DNA from: Streptomyces sp. HNM0575
GTDB lineage: Bacteria > Actinomycetota > Actinomycetes > Streptomycetales > Streptomycetaceae
Length of the DNA stretch: 64,000 nucleotides
Direction of reading: 5' to 3'
Assembly (NCBI RefSeq): GCF_012726265.1
Contig: NZ_JAASAG010000015.1
Location: 1-64,000, forward strand
Made by a program: the position numbers and the translations under genes. The notes below the pieces were generated by a model that saw only the letters and a program-made list of their open reading frames with translations, made no database searches and was not told the origin of the DNA. Below, one piece after another: positions 37,071-45,890 of the stretch; positions within the stretch are counted from its first letter, which is position 1, and every line of letters begins with the position of its first letter.

Positions 37071-38390
37071 ATGCCCAGTCCTGACGACCACGCCGAACCG
37101 GTAGCCCGCACCGCCCGCCGCACACTGGGGCGGGGGCCGGGCACGTCGTCGTCGGCTTCCGGCGCGGGACGTCCGGAAGAACGCGCGGGAACGGGCGGTG
37201 AGCCGGAGGTTGCTGCTCCGGCACCGGAGCCCGTACGTGAGCCGGATCCCGAACCGGATCCCGGGCCTCAGCCGGTGGCCGGGCCTCAGCCGGTGGCCGG
37301 GCCCGAGGCCGTAGTTGAGGCCGAGCCTGATCCGGAGCCCGAGCCGGATCCCGAGCCGGAGCAGAACCCGGACGTACAACTGCCGGACGCAGAAGCGCCG
37401 GACGTACAGGGCCCGGACGTACCGGACCCGCAGGCACAGCCCCCGGAGACTCGGGCCCCGGAGGCTCGGGCGTCGGAGGAGGGCGACGGTGAAGGGCAGC
37501 CCGACGACGGGCGGTTCAAGGTCGTGCTCGACAACTTCGAGGGCCCCTTCGACCTGCTCCTCCAGCTGATCTCCAAGCACAAGCTGGACGTCACGGAGGT
37601 CGCGCTCTCCAAGGTCACCGACGAGTTCATGGCCTACATCCACGCCATGGGCCCGGACTGGGATCTCGACCAGACAACCGAATTCCTCGTCGTCGCCTCG
37701 ACGTTGCTCGACCTCAAGGCCGCCCGGCTGCTGCCCGCGGCGGAGGTCGAGGACGAGGCGGACCTCGCGTTGCTGGAGGCGCGCGACCTGCTCTTCGCGC
37801 GGCTGCTCCAGTACCGCGCGTACAAGGAGATCGCCGCGATCTTCGCGGGCCGCATGGCGCAGGAGGCGCACCGCCACCCCCGTACGGTCGGGCTCGAACC
37901 CCACCACGCCGAGCTGCTGCCCGAAGTCGCCATCAGCATCGGCCCGGAGGGCTTCGCCCGGCTCGCGGTGAAGGCGATGCGCCCGAAGCCGAAGCCGCAG
38001 GTGTACGTCGAGCACATCCACGCGCCTCTGGTGAGCGTGCGCGAACAGGCCGAAGTGGTGGTGGCCCGGCTGCGGGAGTTCGGCGAGGTCACGTTCCAGC
38101 AGCTCACGCAGGACGCCCCGGACACCCTGACCGTCGTCGCGCGCTTCCTCGCCCTCCTGGAGCTGTTCCGCGAACGTGCGGTCTCCCTCGAACAGGAGGA
38201 GGCGCTCGGTTCGCTCACCGTCCGCTGGAGCGGCGAGGACGACAAGGAGCCCCTGGTGACGGACGAGTTCGACCAGGAGCCCGGACAGCAGAGCGACGAG
38301 CCCGAGCCGGAGCCCGAGCCCGAGCCGGAGCCCGAGCCCGAGCCGGAGGTGCGGCAGGAGGCCGCGCCCGAGGAGGAGTTGAGGACGTGA
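37071..38390 (+). CDS. scpA: ScpA segregation and condensation protein (kleisin)
   Basis: A 439-residue kleisin of the SMC-ScpAB condensin. The conserved protein starts only at residue about 145: FKVVLDNFEGPFDLLLQLISKHKLDVTEVALSKVTDEFMAYI, then EFLVVASTLLDLKAARLLP, with the C-terminal winged helix TLTVVARFLALLELFRERAVSLEQ. Before it lies a Pro/Glu/Asp-rich extension with EPDPEPDPGPQPVAGPQPVAGP, and after it a tail with seven EP units. The start is uncertain: ATG at 37071 or GTG at 37023; neither has a good ribosome site. The stop overlaps the scpB GTG. Confidence 0.92.
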   Translation: MPSPDDHAEPVARTARRTLGRGPGTSSSASGAGRPEERAGTGGEPEVAAPAPEPVREPDPEPDPGPQPVAGPQPVAGPEAVVEAEPDPEPEPDPEPEQNPDVQLPDAEAPDVQGPDVPDPQAQPPETRAPEARASEEGDGEGQPDDGRFKVVLDNFEGPFDLLLQLISKHKLDVTEVALSKVTDEFMAYIHAMGPDWDLDQTTEFLVVASTLLDLKAARLLPAAEVEDEADLALLEARDLLFARLLQYRAYKEIAAIFAGRMAQEAHRHPRTVGLEPHHAELLPEVAISIGPEGFARLAVKAMRPKPKPQVYVEHIHAPLVSVREQAEVVVARLREFGEVTFQQLTQDAPDTLTVVARFLALLELFRERAVSLEQEEALGSLTVRWSGEDDKEPLVTDEFDQEPGQQSDEPEPEPEPEPEPEPEPEVRQEAAPEEELRT

Positions 38391-39265
38391 GCGAGGAGAC
38401 GTACGAGGTCCAGGAGGCGGCGGCGGACGCGGCGGCCGAGCCGGTGCGTGGGCCCGTGCCCGCGGCGGTACGCGACGGGGATGCGCCCGAGCCCCCGGCC
38501 CGGGACACGGGCGGCGGCACCGACGGCGAGGCGGGCACCGGCGCGGACGCCGACGGCGCCCCCGACGCCGGTCCCGATCTCGACACCGCCCCCGACCCCG
38601 AGACCGACGCCGATGCGGACGAGGGCGCCGAGGTCCCCGAGGGCGTCGCCGCCCTGGAGCTGAAGCCCGCGCTCGAAGCCGTGCTCATGGTCGTCGACGA
38701 GCCGGCCACCGAGGAGCATCTGGCGAAGGTGCTGCAACGTCGGCGCCGTGAGATCTCGGACGCCCTGCGCGAACTCGCCGACGAGTACGACCGTCAGCAC
38801 CGGGGCTTCGAGCTGCGGCTGGTCGCGGAGGGCTGGCGCTTCTACACGCGGGCGGAGTTCTCCGAGGCCGTGGAGAGCTTCGTGCTCGACGGCCAGCAGG
38901 CCCGGCTGACGCAGGCGGCGCTGGAGACGCTCGCCGTCGTCGCCTACCGCCAGCCCGTCAGCCGTTCCCGGGTCTCGGCCGTACGCGGTGTCAACTGCGA
39001 CGGCGTGATGCGTACGCTCCTGCAACGGGGGCTGGTCGAGGAGGCGGGCGCGGAACCCGAGACGGGTGCGATCCTGTACACGACGACGCATTACTTCCTG
39101 GAACGGCTGGGCCTGCGCGGACTGGACGAGCTTCCGGAGCTGGCGCCCTTCCTTCCCGAGGCGGACGCCGTGGAGGGGGATTCACAGGAAGGCGTGCCGT
39201 CGTTCGACGTAGACGCAGATGACGGCGGCGACGCGGTCCACGACAGAACGCAGACGGAACACTGA
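38387..39265 (+). CDS. scpB: ScpB segregation and condensation protein
   Basis: A 292-residue partner of ScpA in the SMC complex. Residues 1 to about 85 are an acidic Ala/Asp/Gly-rich leader (DAGPDLDTAPDPETDADADEG), then the two winged helices: LKPALEAVLMVVDEPATEEHLAKVL, RRREISDALRELADEYDRQHRGFELRLVAEGWRFYTR and AALETLAVVAYRQPVSRSRVSAVRGVNCDGVMRTLLQRGLVEE. GTG start overlaps the ScpA stop (GTGA). Its stop and the next ATG share one base. Confidence 0.95.
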   Translation: MSEETYEVQEAAADAAAEPVRGPVPAAVRDGDAPEPPARDTGGGTDGEAGTGADADGAPDAGPDLDTAPDPETDADADEGAEVPEGVAALELKPALEAVLMVVDEPATEEHLAKVLQRRRREISDALRELADEYDRQHRGFELRLVAEGWRFYTRAEFSEAVESFVLDGQQARLTQAALETLAVVAYRQPVSRSRVSAVRGVNCDGVMRTLLQRGLVEEAGAEPETGAILYTTTHYFLERLGLRGLDELPELAPFLPEADAVEGDSQEGVPSFDVDADDGGDAVHDRTQTEH

Positions 39266-40584
39266 TGCGAAGCAGCGGCAACACCGGCGGTAACCGTAAT
39301 AACAGGGGCACGGGCGGCAGGTCCTCCCCTCGTGCGGCCGGCGGGGGCGGAGGCAGGCAGAAGCGGACGGAGCGTCCGCGCCCCGAGGAGCGCCGTTACG
39401 GCAGGGGCTCCGAGGAGCGGGCCGCGGGCGGCTCCAAGCCGGGCCCGAGCTCCGGCGCCAAGTCCGGCCCGAAGTCCGGCCCGAAATCCGGTCCTAAGTC
39501 CGGCTCGAAGCCCGGCGCCAAGTCCGGCCCGAAGTCCGGTCCCAAGGCAGGATCCGCGCCCGGCCCCAAGGGCGCACGCAAGGCGGCGGGCCCCAAGCAG
39601 ACCGGGAAGAGCGCAAGCGGCACCGGCACCGGCACCGGCACCGGCACCGGCACCGGCCGCGGCGCCGCGGCCAGGAGCGTCGCGGCGAAGAACGCCGCCA
39701 AGAGCGGCCCCCGCAAGGTCACCGGCAGCGGCGCCCCCAAGGCACGTGCCCGTAACGCCTCCGCGCCCGCGCGCCCCCGCGAGTACGAGGCGCAGATCGA
39801 GGAGCGCAACCGCGCCCGCCACACCAAGGCCGCCACGAAGCTGCCGAAGACCTTCGGCGAGCAGGACGGCGAGCGCCTCCAGAAGGTGCTGGCCCGCGCC
39901 GGCATGGGCTCGCGGCGCGCGTGCGAGGAGCTGATCGAGCAGGCCAGGGTCGAGGTCAACGGCGACATCGTCGTCGAGCAGGGCCTCCGCGTGGATCCCG
40001 GCAAGGACGAGATCAAGGTCGACGGGCTGACGATCGCCTCCCAGTCGTACGTCTTCTTCGCGCTCAACAAGCCCTCGGGCGTGGTCGCGTCGATGGAGGA
40101 CCCGGAGGGCCGCCAGTGCCTGGGCGACTACGTGCAGAACCGGGACACCCGCCTCTTCCACGTCGGCCGCCTCGACACCGAGACGGAGGGCCTCATACTC
40201 CTCACCAACCACGGTGAGCTGGCCCACCGCCTCACCCACCCCCGCTACGGCGTGAAGAAGACCTATCTCGCCGCGATCCAGGGTCCTCTGCCGCGCGACC
40301 TGGGCCGGCGCCTGAAGGACGGCGTACGGCTGGACGACGGCTACGCCCGCGCCGACCACTTCCGGGTCGTGGAGAACACCGGCAAGAACTACCTCGTCGA
40401 GGTCTCCCTGCACGAGGGGCGCAAGCACATCGTGCGCCGCATGCTCGCCGAGGCCGGCTTCCCCGTCGAACGGCTCGTACGGACACGCTTCGGGCCCATC
40501 GCGCTCGGCGACCAGAAGTCCGGCTGGCTGCGCCGCATGACGAACACCGAGGTCGGGATGCTCATGAACGAGGTCGGGCTGTAG
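39265..40584 (+). CDS. RluB/RsuA-family rRNA pseudouridine synthase
   Basis: A 439-residue protein. Residues 1 to about 200 are basic low complexity: repeated KSGPKSGP units and a GTGTGTGTGTG run, looking like a histone H1-type nucleic-acid-binding tail. The enzyme follows: S4 domain RLQKVLARAGMGSRRACEELIEQARVEVNG at about 203, and the RsuA/RluB catalytic segment FHVGRLDTETEGLILLTNHGEL whose Asp near residue 301 is the nucleophile, then YLVEVSLHEGRKHIVRRML. It converts a uridine in 23S (or 16S) rRNA to pseudouridine. Linked by TGATG to scpB, the usual order in Gram-positives. Confidence 0.92.
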   Translation: MRSSGNTGGNRNNRGTGGRSSPRAAGGGGGRQKRTERPRPEERRYGRGSEERAAGGSKPGPSSGAKSGPKSGPKSGPKSGSKPGAKSGPKSGPKAGSAPGPKGARKAAGPKQTGKSASGTGTGTGTGTGTGRGAAARSVAAKNAAKSGPRKVTGSGAPKARARNASAPARPREYEAQIEERNRARHTKAATKLPKTFGEQDGERLQKVLARAGMGSRRACEELIEQARVEVNGDIVVEQGLRVDPGKDEIKVDGLTIASQSYVFFALNKPSGVVASMEDPEGRQCLGDYVQNRDTRLFHVGRLDTETEGLILLTNHGELAHRLTHPRYGVKKTYLAAIQGPLPRDLGRRLKDGVRLDDGYARADHFRVVENTGKNYLVEVSLHEGRKHIVRRMLAEAGFPVERLVRTRFGPIALGDQKSGWLRRMTNTEVGMLMNEVGL

Positions 40585-40746
40585 CTCCGGCTGCGGATCC
40601 GGCTGCGCCCGGGGATCGGCGTCTCAGTGTGCGGTCCGCCCGGACGCCGTCCCGTCCCGGCGATCTACGCTGGCGCCGGCCAGGCCACGGCGACGGGCGC
40701 ATGCCCCGCGGCGGGTGGCGAAGCAGCAGCGAGAGCGGGGAAGGCG

Positions 40747-41109
40747 TTGGCGGTACGAGCGGTGCGGGGAGCCGTCCAGCTTGAGCAGGACGAATCCGGC
40801 CACATGCACGAGCAGGTGTCGGCGCTGATGACCAGCCTGCTGGAGCGCAACGGCCTCACCGCGGAGGACCTGATAAGCCTCTGGTTCACGGCCACCCCCG
40901 ATCTGCACAGCGACTTCCCGGCGGCCGGCGCACGTAAGCTCGGCATCGTGGACGTACCGCTGATCTGCGCGCAGGAACTCGACGTCGCAGGCGCCATGCC
41001 CCGTGTGGTGCGGGTGCTCGCGCACGTCGAGTCGGAGCTGCCCAAGTCGGAGATCAACCACGTCTACCTCGGGGCGGCGGCCGCACTCCGCAAGGACATC
41101 GCCCAGTAA
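40747..41109 (+). CDS. aroH: Chorismate mutase, AroH type
   Basis: A 120-residue monofunctional chorismate mutase (chorismate to prephenate) of the AroH trimeric fold. Family residues are visible in VRAVRGAVQLEQDE, LWFTATPDLHSDFPA, ICAQELDVAGAMPRVVRVL and HVYLGAAAALRKD. The start is TTG at 40747 with a GGGAAGG ribosome site just upstream; the longer frame from 40627 is not protein-like. The stop shares one base with the tyrA ATG, so both steps toward tyrosine are coupled. Confidence 0.94.
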   Translation: MAVRAVRGAVQLEQDESGHMHEQVSALMTSLLERNGLTAEDLISLWFTATPDLHSDFPAAGARKLGIVDVPLICAQELDVAGAMPRVVRVLAHVESELPKSEINHVYLGAAAALRKDIAQ

Positions 41110-42197
41110 TGCGTACAGCTCTCGTCGTCGGCACGGGCCTCATCGGCACTTCCGCCGCGCTCGCCCTGACCGGGCGCGGGGTGCGGGTGCACCTGCGCGA
41201 CATCGACCCGGAGCGGGTGCGTACGGCGACGGCGCTCGGCGCGGGCACGGACGCCGAGCCGGAGGGCCGCGTCGACCTCGCGATCGTGGCCGTACCGCCG
41301 GCGCACGTCGCACGCACCCTCGCGGACGTCCAGCGCGGCGGCCTCGCCCGCGGCTGCATCGACGTGGCCAGTGTCAAGGGCGGGCCGCGGCGCGAGCTCA
41401 CGGAGCTCGGCGGCGACCTCGCCGGATACCTGGGCAGCCACCCCATGTCGGGCAAAGAACAGAACGGACCGCTGGCCGCGACCGCCGACCTCTTCGAGGG
41501 CCGGCCCTGGGTGCTCACGCCCACCGCCGACACCGACACCGAGGTGCTCAACCTCGCGCTCGAGCTGATCGCGCTGTGCGGCGCCGTGCCCGTCGTGATG
41601 GACGCCGACGCCCACGACCGGGCCGTCGCCCTCGTCTCGCACACTCCGCAGCTGCTCTCCAGCATGATCGCGGCGCGTCTGGAGGCGGCCGACGAGACGG
41701 CCGTACGCCTCTGCGGCCAGGGCATCCGCGACGTCACCCGCATCGCGGCCTCCGACCCGGCGATGTGGGTGGAGATCCTCTCCGCCAACCCCGGGCCGGT
41801 CGCCGACATCCTCGCGGACGTGGCGACGGACCTCGACGAGGCCGTACGGGCGCTGCGCGCGCTCGGCTCCGCGGACGAGGAGAAGCGGGGCGGTGGCGTC
41901 GCGGGCATCGAGAGCGTGCTGCGCCGCGGCAACTCGGGCCGCGCACGGGTGCCCGGCAAGCACGGCCAGGCACCGGCCTCCTACCGGACCGTCGCGGTCC
42001 TCATCAGCGACCGGCCTGGGGAGCTGGCCCGGATCTTCGCGGACGCGGGGGCCGTGGGCGTCAACATCGAGGACGTACGCATCGAGCACGCGACGGGACA
42101 GCAGGCCGGCCATGTGCAGCTGATGGTCGAGCCGGGCGCGGCCTCCGTGCTGGAGACCGCGCTGCGTGAGCGAGGCTGGTCGCTCCGGCAGCAGTGA
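41109..42197 (+). CDS. tyrA: Prephenate dehydrogenase
   Basis: A 362-residue NAD(P)-dependent prephenate dehydrogenase (tyrosine synthesis). The dinucleotide site is ALVVGTGLIGTSAALALTGRGV at the N-terminus; the catalytic region includes SHPMSGKEQNGPLAA and VALVSHTPQLLSSMIAARL. The C-terminus has an ACT-like domain (VAVLISDRPGELARIFADAGAVGVNIEDVRIEH), which may sense tyrosine. The loop EEKRGGGVAGIESVLRRGNSGRARVPGKHG links the two. Follows aroH in a TAATG junction. Confidence 0.95.
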   Translation: MRTALVVGTGLIGTSAALALTGRGVRVHLRDIDPERVRTATALGAGTDAEPEGRVDLAIVAVPPAHVARTLADVQRGGLARGCIDVASVKGGPRRELTELGGDLAGYLGSHPMSGKEQNGPLAATADLFEGRPWVLTPTADTDTEVLNLALELIALCGAVPVVMDADAHDRAVALVSHTPQLLSSMIAARLEAADETAVRLCGQGIRDVTRIAASDPAMWVEILSANPGPVADILADVATDLDEAVRALRALGSADEEKRGGGVAGIESVLRRGNSGRARVPGKHGQAPASYRTVAVLISDRPGELARIFADAGAVGVNIEDVRIEHATGQQAGHVQLMVEPGAASVLETALRERGWSLRQQ

Positions 42198-42322
42198 GCG
42201 CGCACAACGGGCCCGCGAGGGCGGCGGGAAGGGGCCCGGCGGTGAGCCGGTAGCCTTGTGCCCGGGCCGGTACGGCACGGCCCCCGCCGCTCTGCCCGTG
42301 CTCGAGAAAGGTCCCCCACAGC

Positions 42323-43078
42323 GTGTCTGACGTGATTGTCGCCATCGACGGCCCCTCCGGCACGGGCAAGTCCAGCACCTCCAAGGCCGTGGCGGAGACC
42401 CTCGGCCTGAGCTACCTGGACACGGGCGCGCAGTACAGGGCGATCACCTGGTGGATGCTGACCAACGGCGTGCCGGTGGACGACGCCGCGGCGGTGGCGG
42501 CCGCCGCCTCCGAGCCCGTGATCGTCTCCGGTACGGACCCGGCGGCGCCCACCATCGCCGTCGACGGCACGGACGCCTCGGGGCCCATCCGCACCAAGGA
42601 GGTCACGGCGGCGGTCAGCTCCGTCAGCGCCGTCCCCGAGGTGCGGTCCCGCATCACCGCGCTTCAGCGGTCCATCGCCGCGGAGGCGGCCGGCGGCATC
42701 GTGGTCGAGGGCCGGGACATCGGCACGACCGTGCTTCCCGACGCGGATCTCAAGGTGTTCCTCACGGCCTCGCCGGAGGCGCGGGCCTCCCGGCGGAGCG
42801 GAGAGCTGAAGGGCAAGGACGCCACCGACCTGTCGGCCACGCGCGAGGCGCTGATCCAGCGGGACGCGGCCGACAGCGGCCGCAAGACGTCACCGCTGAA
42901 GAAGGCCGACGACGCGGTCGAGGTGGACACCACTCAGCTGACGCTGGAGCAGGTCGTGGAGTGCGTCGTCACGCTCGTCGAGAAGGCGGCCGACGCGAAG
43001 TCCGGCGGGTCCCGAGGGCCCGACGGGGCCGGCGGGGCCGGCGGGGCCGATGAGAAGGCGGGGCAGATCTCCAAGTGA
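42323..43078 (+). CDS. cmk: Cytidylate kinase
   Basis: A 251-residue (d)CMP kinase. P-loop GPSGTGKSSTSKAVA near residue 10, SYLDTGAQYRAITW, and VVEGRDIGTTVLPDADLKVFLTASPEARASRR are family motifs. The C-terminus has a short Gly/Ala run (DGAGGAGGADEKAG). The GTG at 42323 is preceded by GAGAAAGG. The stop overlaps the following acyltransferase (GTGA). Confidence 0.95.
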   Translation: MSDVIVAIDGPSGTGKSSTSKAVAETLGLSYLDTGAQYRAITWWMLTNGVPVDDAAAVAAAASEPVIVSGTDPAAPTIAVDGTDASGPIRTKEVTAAVSSVSAVPEVRSRITALQRSIAAEAAGGIVVEGRDIGTTVLPDADLKVFLTASPEARASRRSGELKGKDATDLSATREALIQRDAADSGRKTSPLKKADDAVEVDTTQLTLEQVVECVVTLVEKAADAKSGGSRGPDGAGGAGGADEKAGQISK

Positions 43079-43731
43079 CATCGACCGGCTCCGCCCCCGG
43101 TGCGCGAGGGGCAGCAGCCGGACGCCGTATCGGTCTGGGCCTGATGCACGGCCTGTGGCGTCCGCGTGTGCTGGGCGCCCGGCGCGTACCGCCGAGCGGG
43201 CCCGCGATCCTGGCCGTCAACCACTCGCACTTCGTCGACGGACCCATGCTGATCGGCACATCGCCGCGGCCCGTGCACTTCCTCGTCAAGCAGGAGGCGT
43301 TCATCGGGCCGCTCGGCCCGTTCCTGCGCGGCATCGGGCAGATCCCCGTCGACCGCAGCGGCACCGACCGCGCCGCGGTCCTCGCCGCGCTCGGCGTGCT
43401 GGAGCGCGGCGGGATGCTGGGCATCTTCCCCGAAGGCACCCGCGGCGAGGGCGACTTCGCCTCGCTGCGCTCGGGGCTGGCGTACTTCGCCGTACGCTCG
43501 GGGGCGCCCGTCGTCCCCGTCGCCGTGCTCGGCAGCAACGAGCGCCCGGGCCGGCTGGTGAAGGCCCTTCCGGCGCTGCGAGGGCGCATCGACGTCGTGT
43601 TCGGCGACCCGTTCGAGGCAGGCGACGGCAGCGGGCGGCGCACGCGCGGGGCGCTGGACGAGGCGACGGTGCGCATCCAGCACCGGCTCACGGACCACCT
43701 GGCGGAGGCCCGCCGGAGCACGGGACGCTGA
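43075..43731 (+). CDS. PlsC-like 1-acyl-sn-glycerol-3-phosphate acyltransferase
   Basis: A 218-residue acyltransferase of the PlsC type. The catalytic HX4D box is NHSHFVDGP (residues about 49-55), the acceptor-binding FPEGTRGEGDF lies near 117, and PVVPVAVLGSNERP follows. Predicted to acylate lysophosphatidate or a related glycerol lipid at the inner membrane face, although no full membrane helix is obvious. It is coupled to cmk by a GTGA overlap and stands before der, as in many actinobacteria. Confidence 0.92.
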   Translation: MTSTGSAPGARGAAAGRRIGLGLMHGLWRPRVLGARRVPPSGPAILAVNHSHFVDGPMLIGTSPRPVHFLVKQEAFIGPLGPFLRGIGQIPVDRSGTDRAAVLAALGVLERGGMLGIFPEGTRGEGDFASLRSGLAYFAVRSGAPVVPVAVLGSNERPGRLVKALPALRGRIDVVFGDPFEAGDGSGRRTRGALDEATVRIQHRLTDHLAEARRSTGR

Positions 43732-43854
43732 CGGCCGTGCGCCCGACTCGGCGCGGGCCCGGGCGGCCGGTGTCCCGGCAGACTTGAAGCAGCCGCGGCG
43801 CGGATCCCGTATCGCGGCGGACCACCTGAACATGAACGACGAGGACGAGACCGC

Positions 43855-45333
43855 ATGGACGACAACGGACAGCACGGCGTGTACGAGCCCGGGCACGACC
43901 ACGGTGAGCTCGGCGACGCCGAGTTCGACCGGTTCATGGAGCTCGCCGCCGAGGAGGGGTTCGACGCCGAGGAGGTGGAGGGCGCCCTGGAGGAGGCCTC
44001 GCAGGGCCCGCTGCCCGTGCTGGCCGTCGTGGGCCGCCCCAACGTCGGCAAGTCGACCCTGGTCAACCGGATCCTCGGCCGTCGCGAGGCCGTCGTCGAG
44101 GACCGTCCCGGGGTGACCCGCGACCGTGTGACGTACGAGGCGGACTGGGCCGGCCGCCGCTTCAAGGTCGTGGACACCGGCGGCTGGGAGCAGGACGTGC
44201 TCGGTATGGAGGCCACGGTCGCCGCGCAGGCGGAGTTCGCCGTCGAGGCGGCGGACGCCGTGGTCTTCGTGGTGGACGCCCAGGTCGGCGCGACCGACAC
44301 CGACGAGGCGGTCGTACGGATGCTGCGCAAGGCCGGAAAGCCCGTGGTGCTCTGCGCCAACAAGGTCGACGGACCGACGGGCGAGGCGGACGCGGCATAC
44401 CTGTGGGGGCTCGGACTCGGCGAGCCGCACCCCGTGTCGGCGCTGCACGGGCGCGGCACGGGCGACCTGCTCGACGCCGTGCTGGACGCGCTGCCCGAGG
44501 CGCCCGAGCAGACCTTCGGCGGAACGGGCCCGGGCGGCCCGCGACGGGTGGCGCTCATCGGCCGTCCCAACGTCGGGAAGTCCTCGCTGCTGAACAAGGT
44601 CGCCAAGCAGGAGCGGGTCGTCGTGGACGCGATCGCCGGCACGACCCGCGACCCGGTCGACGAACTCATCGAACTGGCCGGAAAGAACTGGATGTTCGTC
44701 GACACCGCCGGCATCCGCCGTCGCGTGCACCTCCAGGAGGGCGCCGACTACTACGCGTCGCTGCGCACCGCGGCGGCGCTGGAGAAGGCGGAGGTCGCGG
44801 TCGTGCTGATCGACGTGACCGAGTCGATCAGCGTGCAGGACCTGCGCATCATCACCATGGCGGTCGAGGCCGGGCGTGCGCTCGTCATCGCGTACAACAA
44901 GTGGGACGGACTGGACGACGAGCGCCGCTTCTATCTGGAGCGGGAGATCGAGCGGGACCTGGTCCAGGTCCGCTGGGCGCCGCGCGTGAACATCTCGGCC
45001 CGCACCGGGCGGCACATGGAGAAGCTGGTGCCCGCCATCGAGACGGCGCTGGCGGGCTGGGAGACGCGGGTGCCGACGGGGAAGCTCAACTCGTTCCTCG
45101 GCGAGATCGTCGCCTCGCACCCGCATCCCGTGCGCGGCGGCAAGCAGCCCCGCATCCTCTTCGGTACGCAGGCCGGCACCCGGCCGCCCCGTTTCGTGCT
45201 CTTCGCCTCGGGCTTCCTGGAGGCGGGCTACCGGCGCTTCGTGGAGCGGCGTCTGCGCGAGGAGTTCGGATTCGAGGGGACGCCGATCCACATGTCGGTG
45301 CGGGTGCGGGAGAAGCGCGGGAAGAAGCGGTAG
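43855..45333 (+). CDS. der: Ribosome biogenesis GTPase Der (EngA)
   Basis: A 492-residue double-GTPase protein for 50S subunit assembly. First G domain: GRPNVGKSTLVNRIL near residue 60 with DTGGW and NKVD; second: GRPNVGKSSLLNKVAK near 237 with DTAGI and NKWD; C-terminal KH-like domain FGTQAGTRPPRFVLFASGFLEAGYRRFVERRLREEFGFEGTPI. The first about 52 residues are an acidic actinobacterial extension. ATG at 43855. Confidence 0.97.
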   Translation: MDDNGQHGVYEPGHDHGELGDAEFDRFMELAAEEGFDAEEVEGALEEASQGPLPVLAVVGRPNVGKSTLVNRILGRREAVVEDRPGVTRDRVTYEADWAGRRFKVVDTGGWEQDVLGMEATVAAQAEFAVEAADAVVFVVDAQVGATDTDEAVVRMLRKAGKPVVLCANKVDGPTGEADAAYLWGLGLGEPHPVSALHGRGTGDLLDAVLDALPEAPEQTFGGTGPGGPRRVALIGRPNVGKSSLLNKVAKQERVVVDAIAGTTRDPVDELIELAGKNWMFVDTAGIRRRVHLQEGADYYASLRTAAALEKAEVAVVLIDVTESISVQDLRIITMAVEAGRALVIAYNKWDGLDDERRFYLEREIERDLVQVRWAPRVNISARTGRHMEKLVPAIETALAGWETRVPTGKLNSFLGEIVASHPHPVRGGKQPRILFGTQAGTRPPRFVLFASGFLEAGYRRFVERRLREEFGFEGTPIHMSVRVREKRGKKR

Positions 45334-45366
45334 CGGCGGGGCGGCGGGCCCGGCCGCCCGTTGCCG

Positions 45367-45735
45367 TCAGTACGTCTTCGCCTGGCCGTCGCGCGGTGCG
45401 GGCGGCAGCGCCGCCTGTACATGGCCGCCGCGGCGGGGCAGCGCGTCCCGCGTCCAGTCGTCGCGGTGCCGGCCGTCGTCGCCCCAGCTGCCGGTGCCCG
45501 TGCCGTGCACCGTGCCGAAGCCCTGGAAGCGCAGCTCCTCCTCACCGGTGCGGTCGCCCGGCAGCGTGCGGAAGAGCCGGCCGTACTCCGCGTACAGCGC
45601 GTCGTAGATGGGGGTCGAGGAGACGTGGGGCGCGGGGGCCTCGTGGCCCGTGCGCATCGCGGGGATGCCGAGGCCGGGGCCTCTGCCCTGGTCGCGGTAG
45701 GGGCGGTGGGCTCGTGAAGGTTCGTAAGGCTGCAC
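45367..45735 (-). CDS. Streptomyces-type hypothetical protein (DUF6643-like)
   Basis: A 122-residue protein of unknown function. It starts at the GTG at 45735 (VQPYEPSRAHRPY) and shows the segments AMRTGHEAPAPHVSSTPIYDALYAEYGRLFRTLPGDRTGEEELRFQGFGT, which I recall from short proteins confined to Streptomyces. Three other frames are open over this stretch, but this one has natural amino-acid use and codon bias. No signal peptide or membrane helix. Just downstream, in the same direction, of the next hypothetical gene. Confidence 0.7.
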   Translation of the reverse strand: MQPYEPSRAHRPYRDQGRGPGLGIPAMRTGHEAPAPHVSSTPIYDALYAEYGRLFRTLPGDRTGEEELRFQGFGTVHGTGTGSWGDDGRHRDDWTRDALPRRGGHVQAALPPAPRDGQAKTY

Positions 45736-45890
45736 GTCTGGGCCAACGACGGCGCCGCCCCGCGGATGCGGGGCGGCGCGACGGATGACCTGTTCGCAGG
45801 GGGTGGCGGGGGTTCGCAGGGGGCGCGGGGCGGGCCCCGGTCCGTGCGCGCGAACCGCCGGGCACCGTCGGCGTGGACGGTGCCGTGCCG

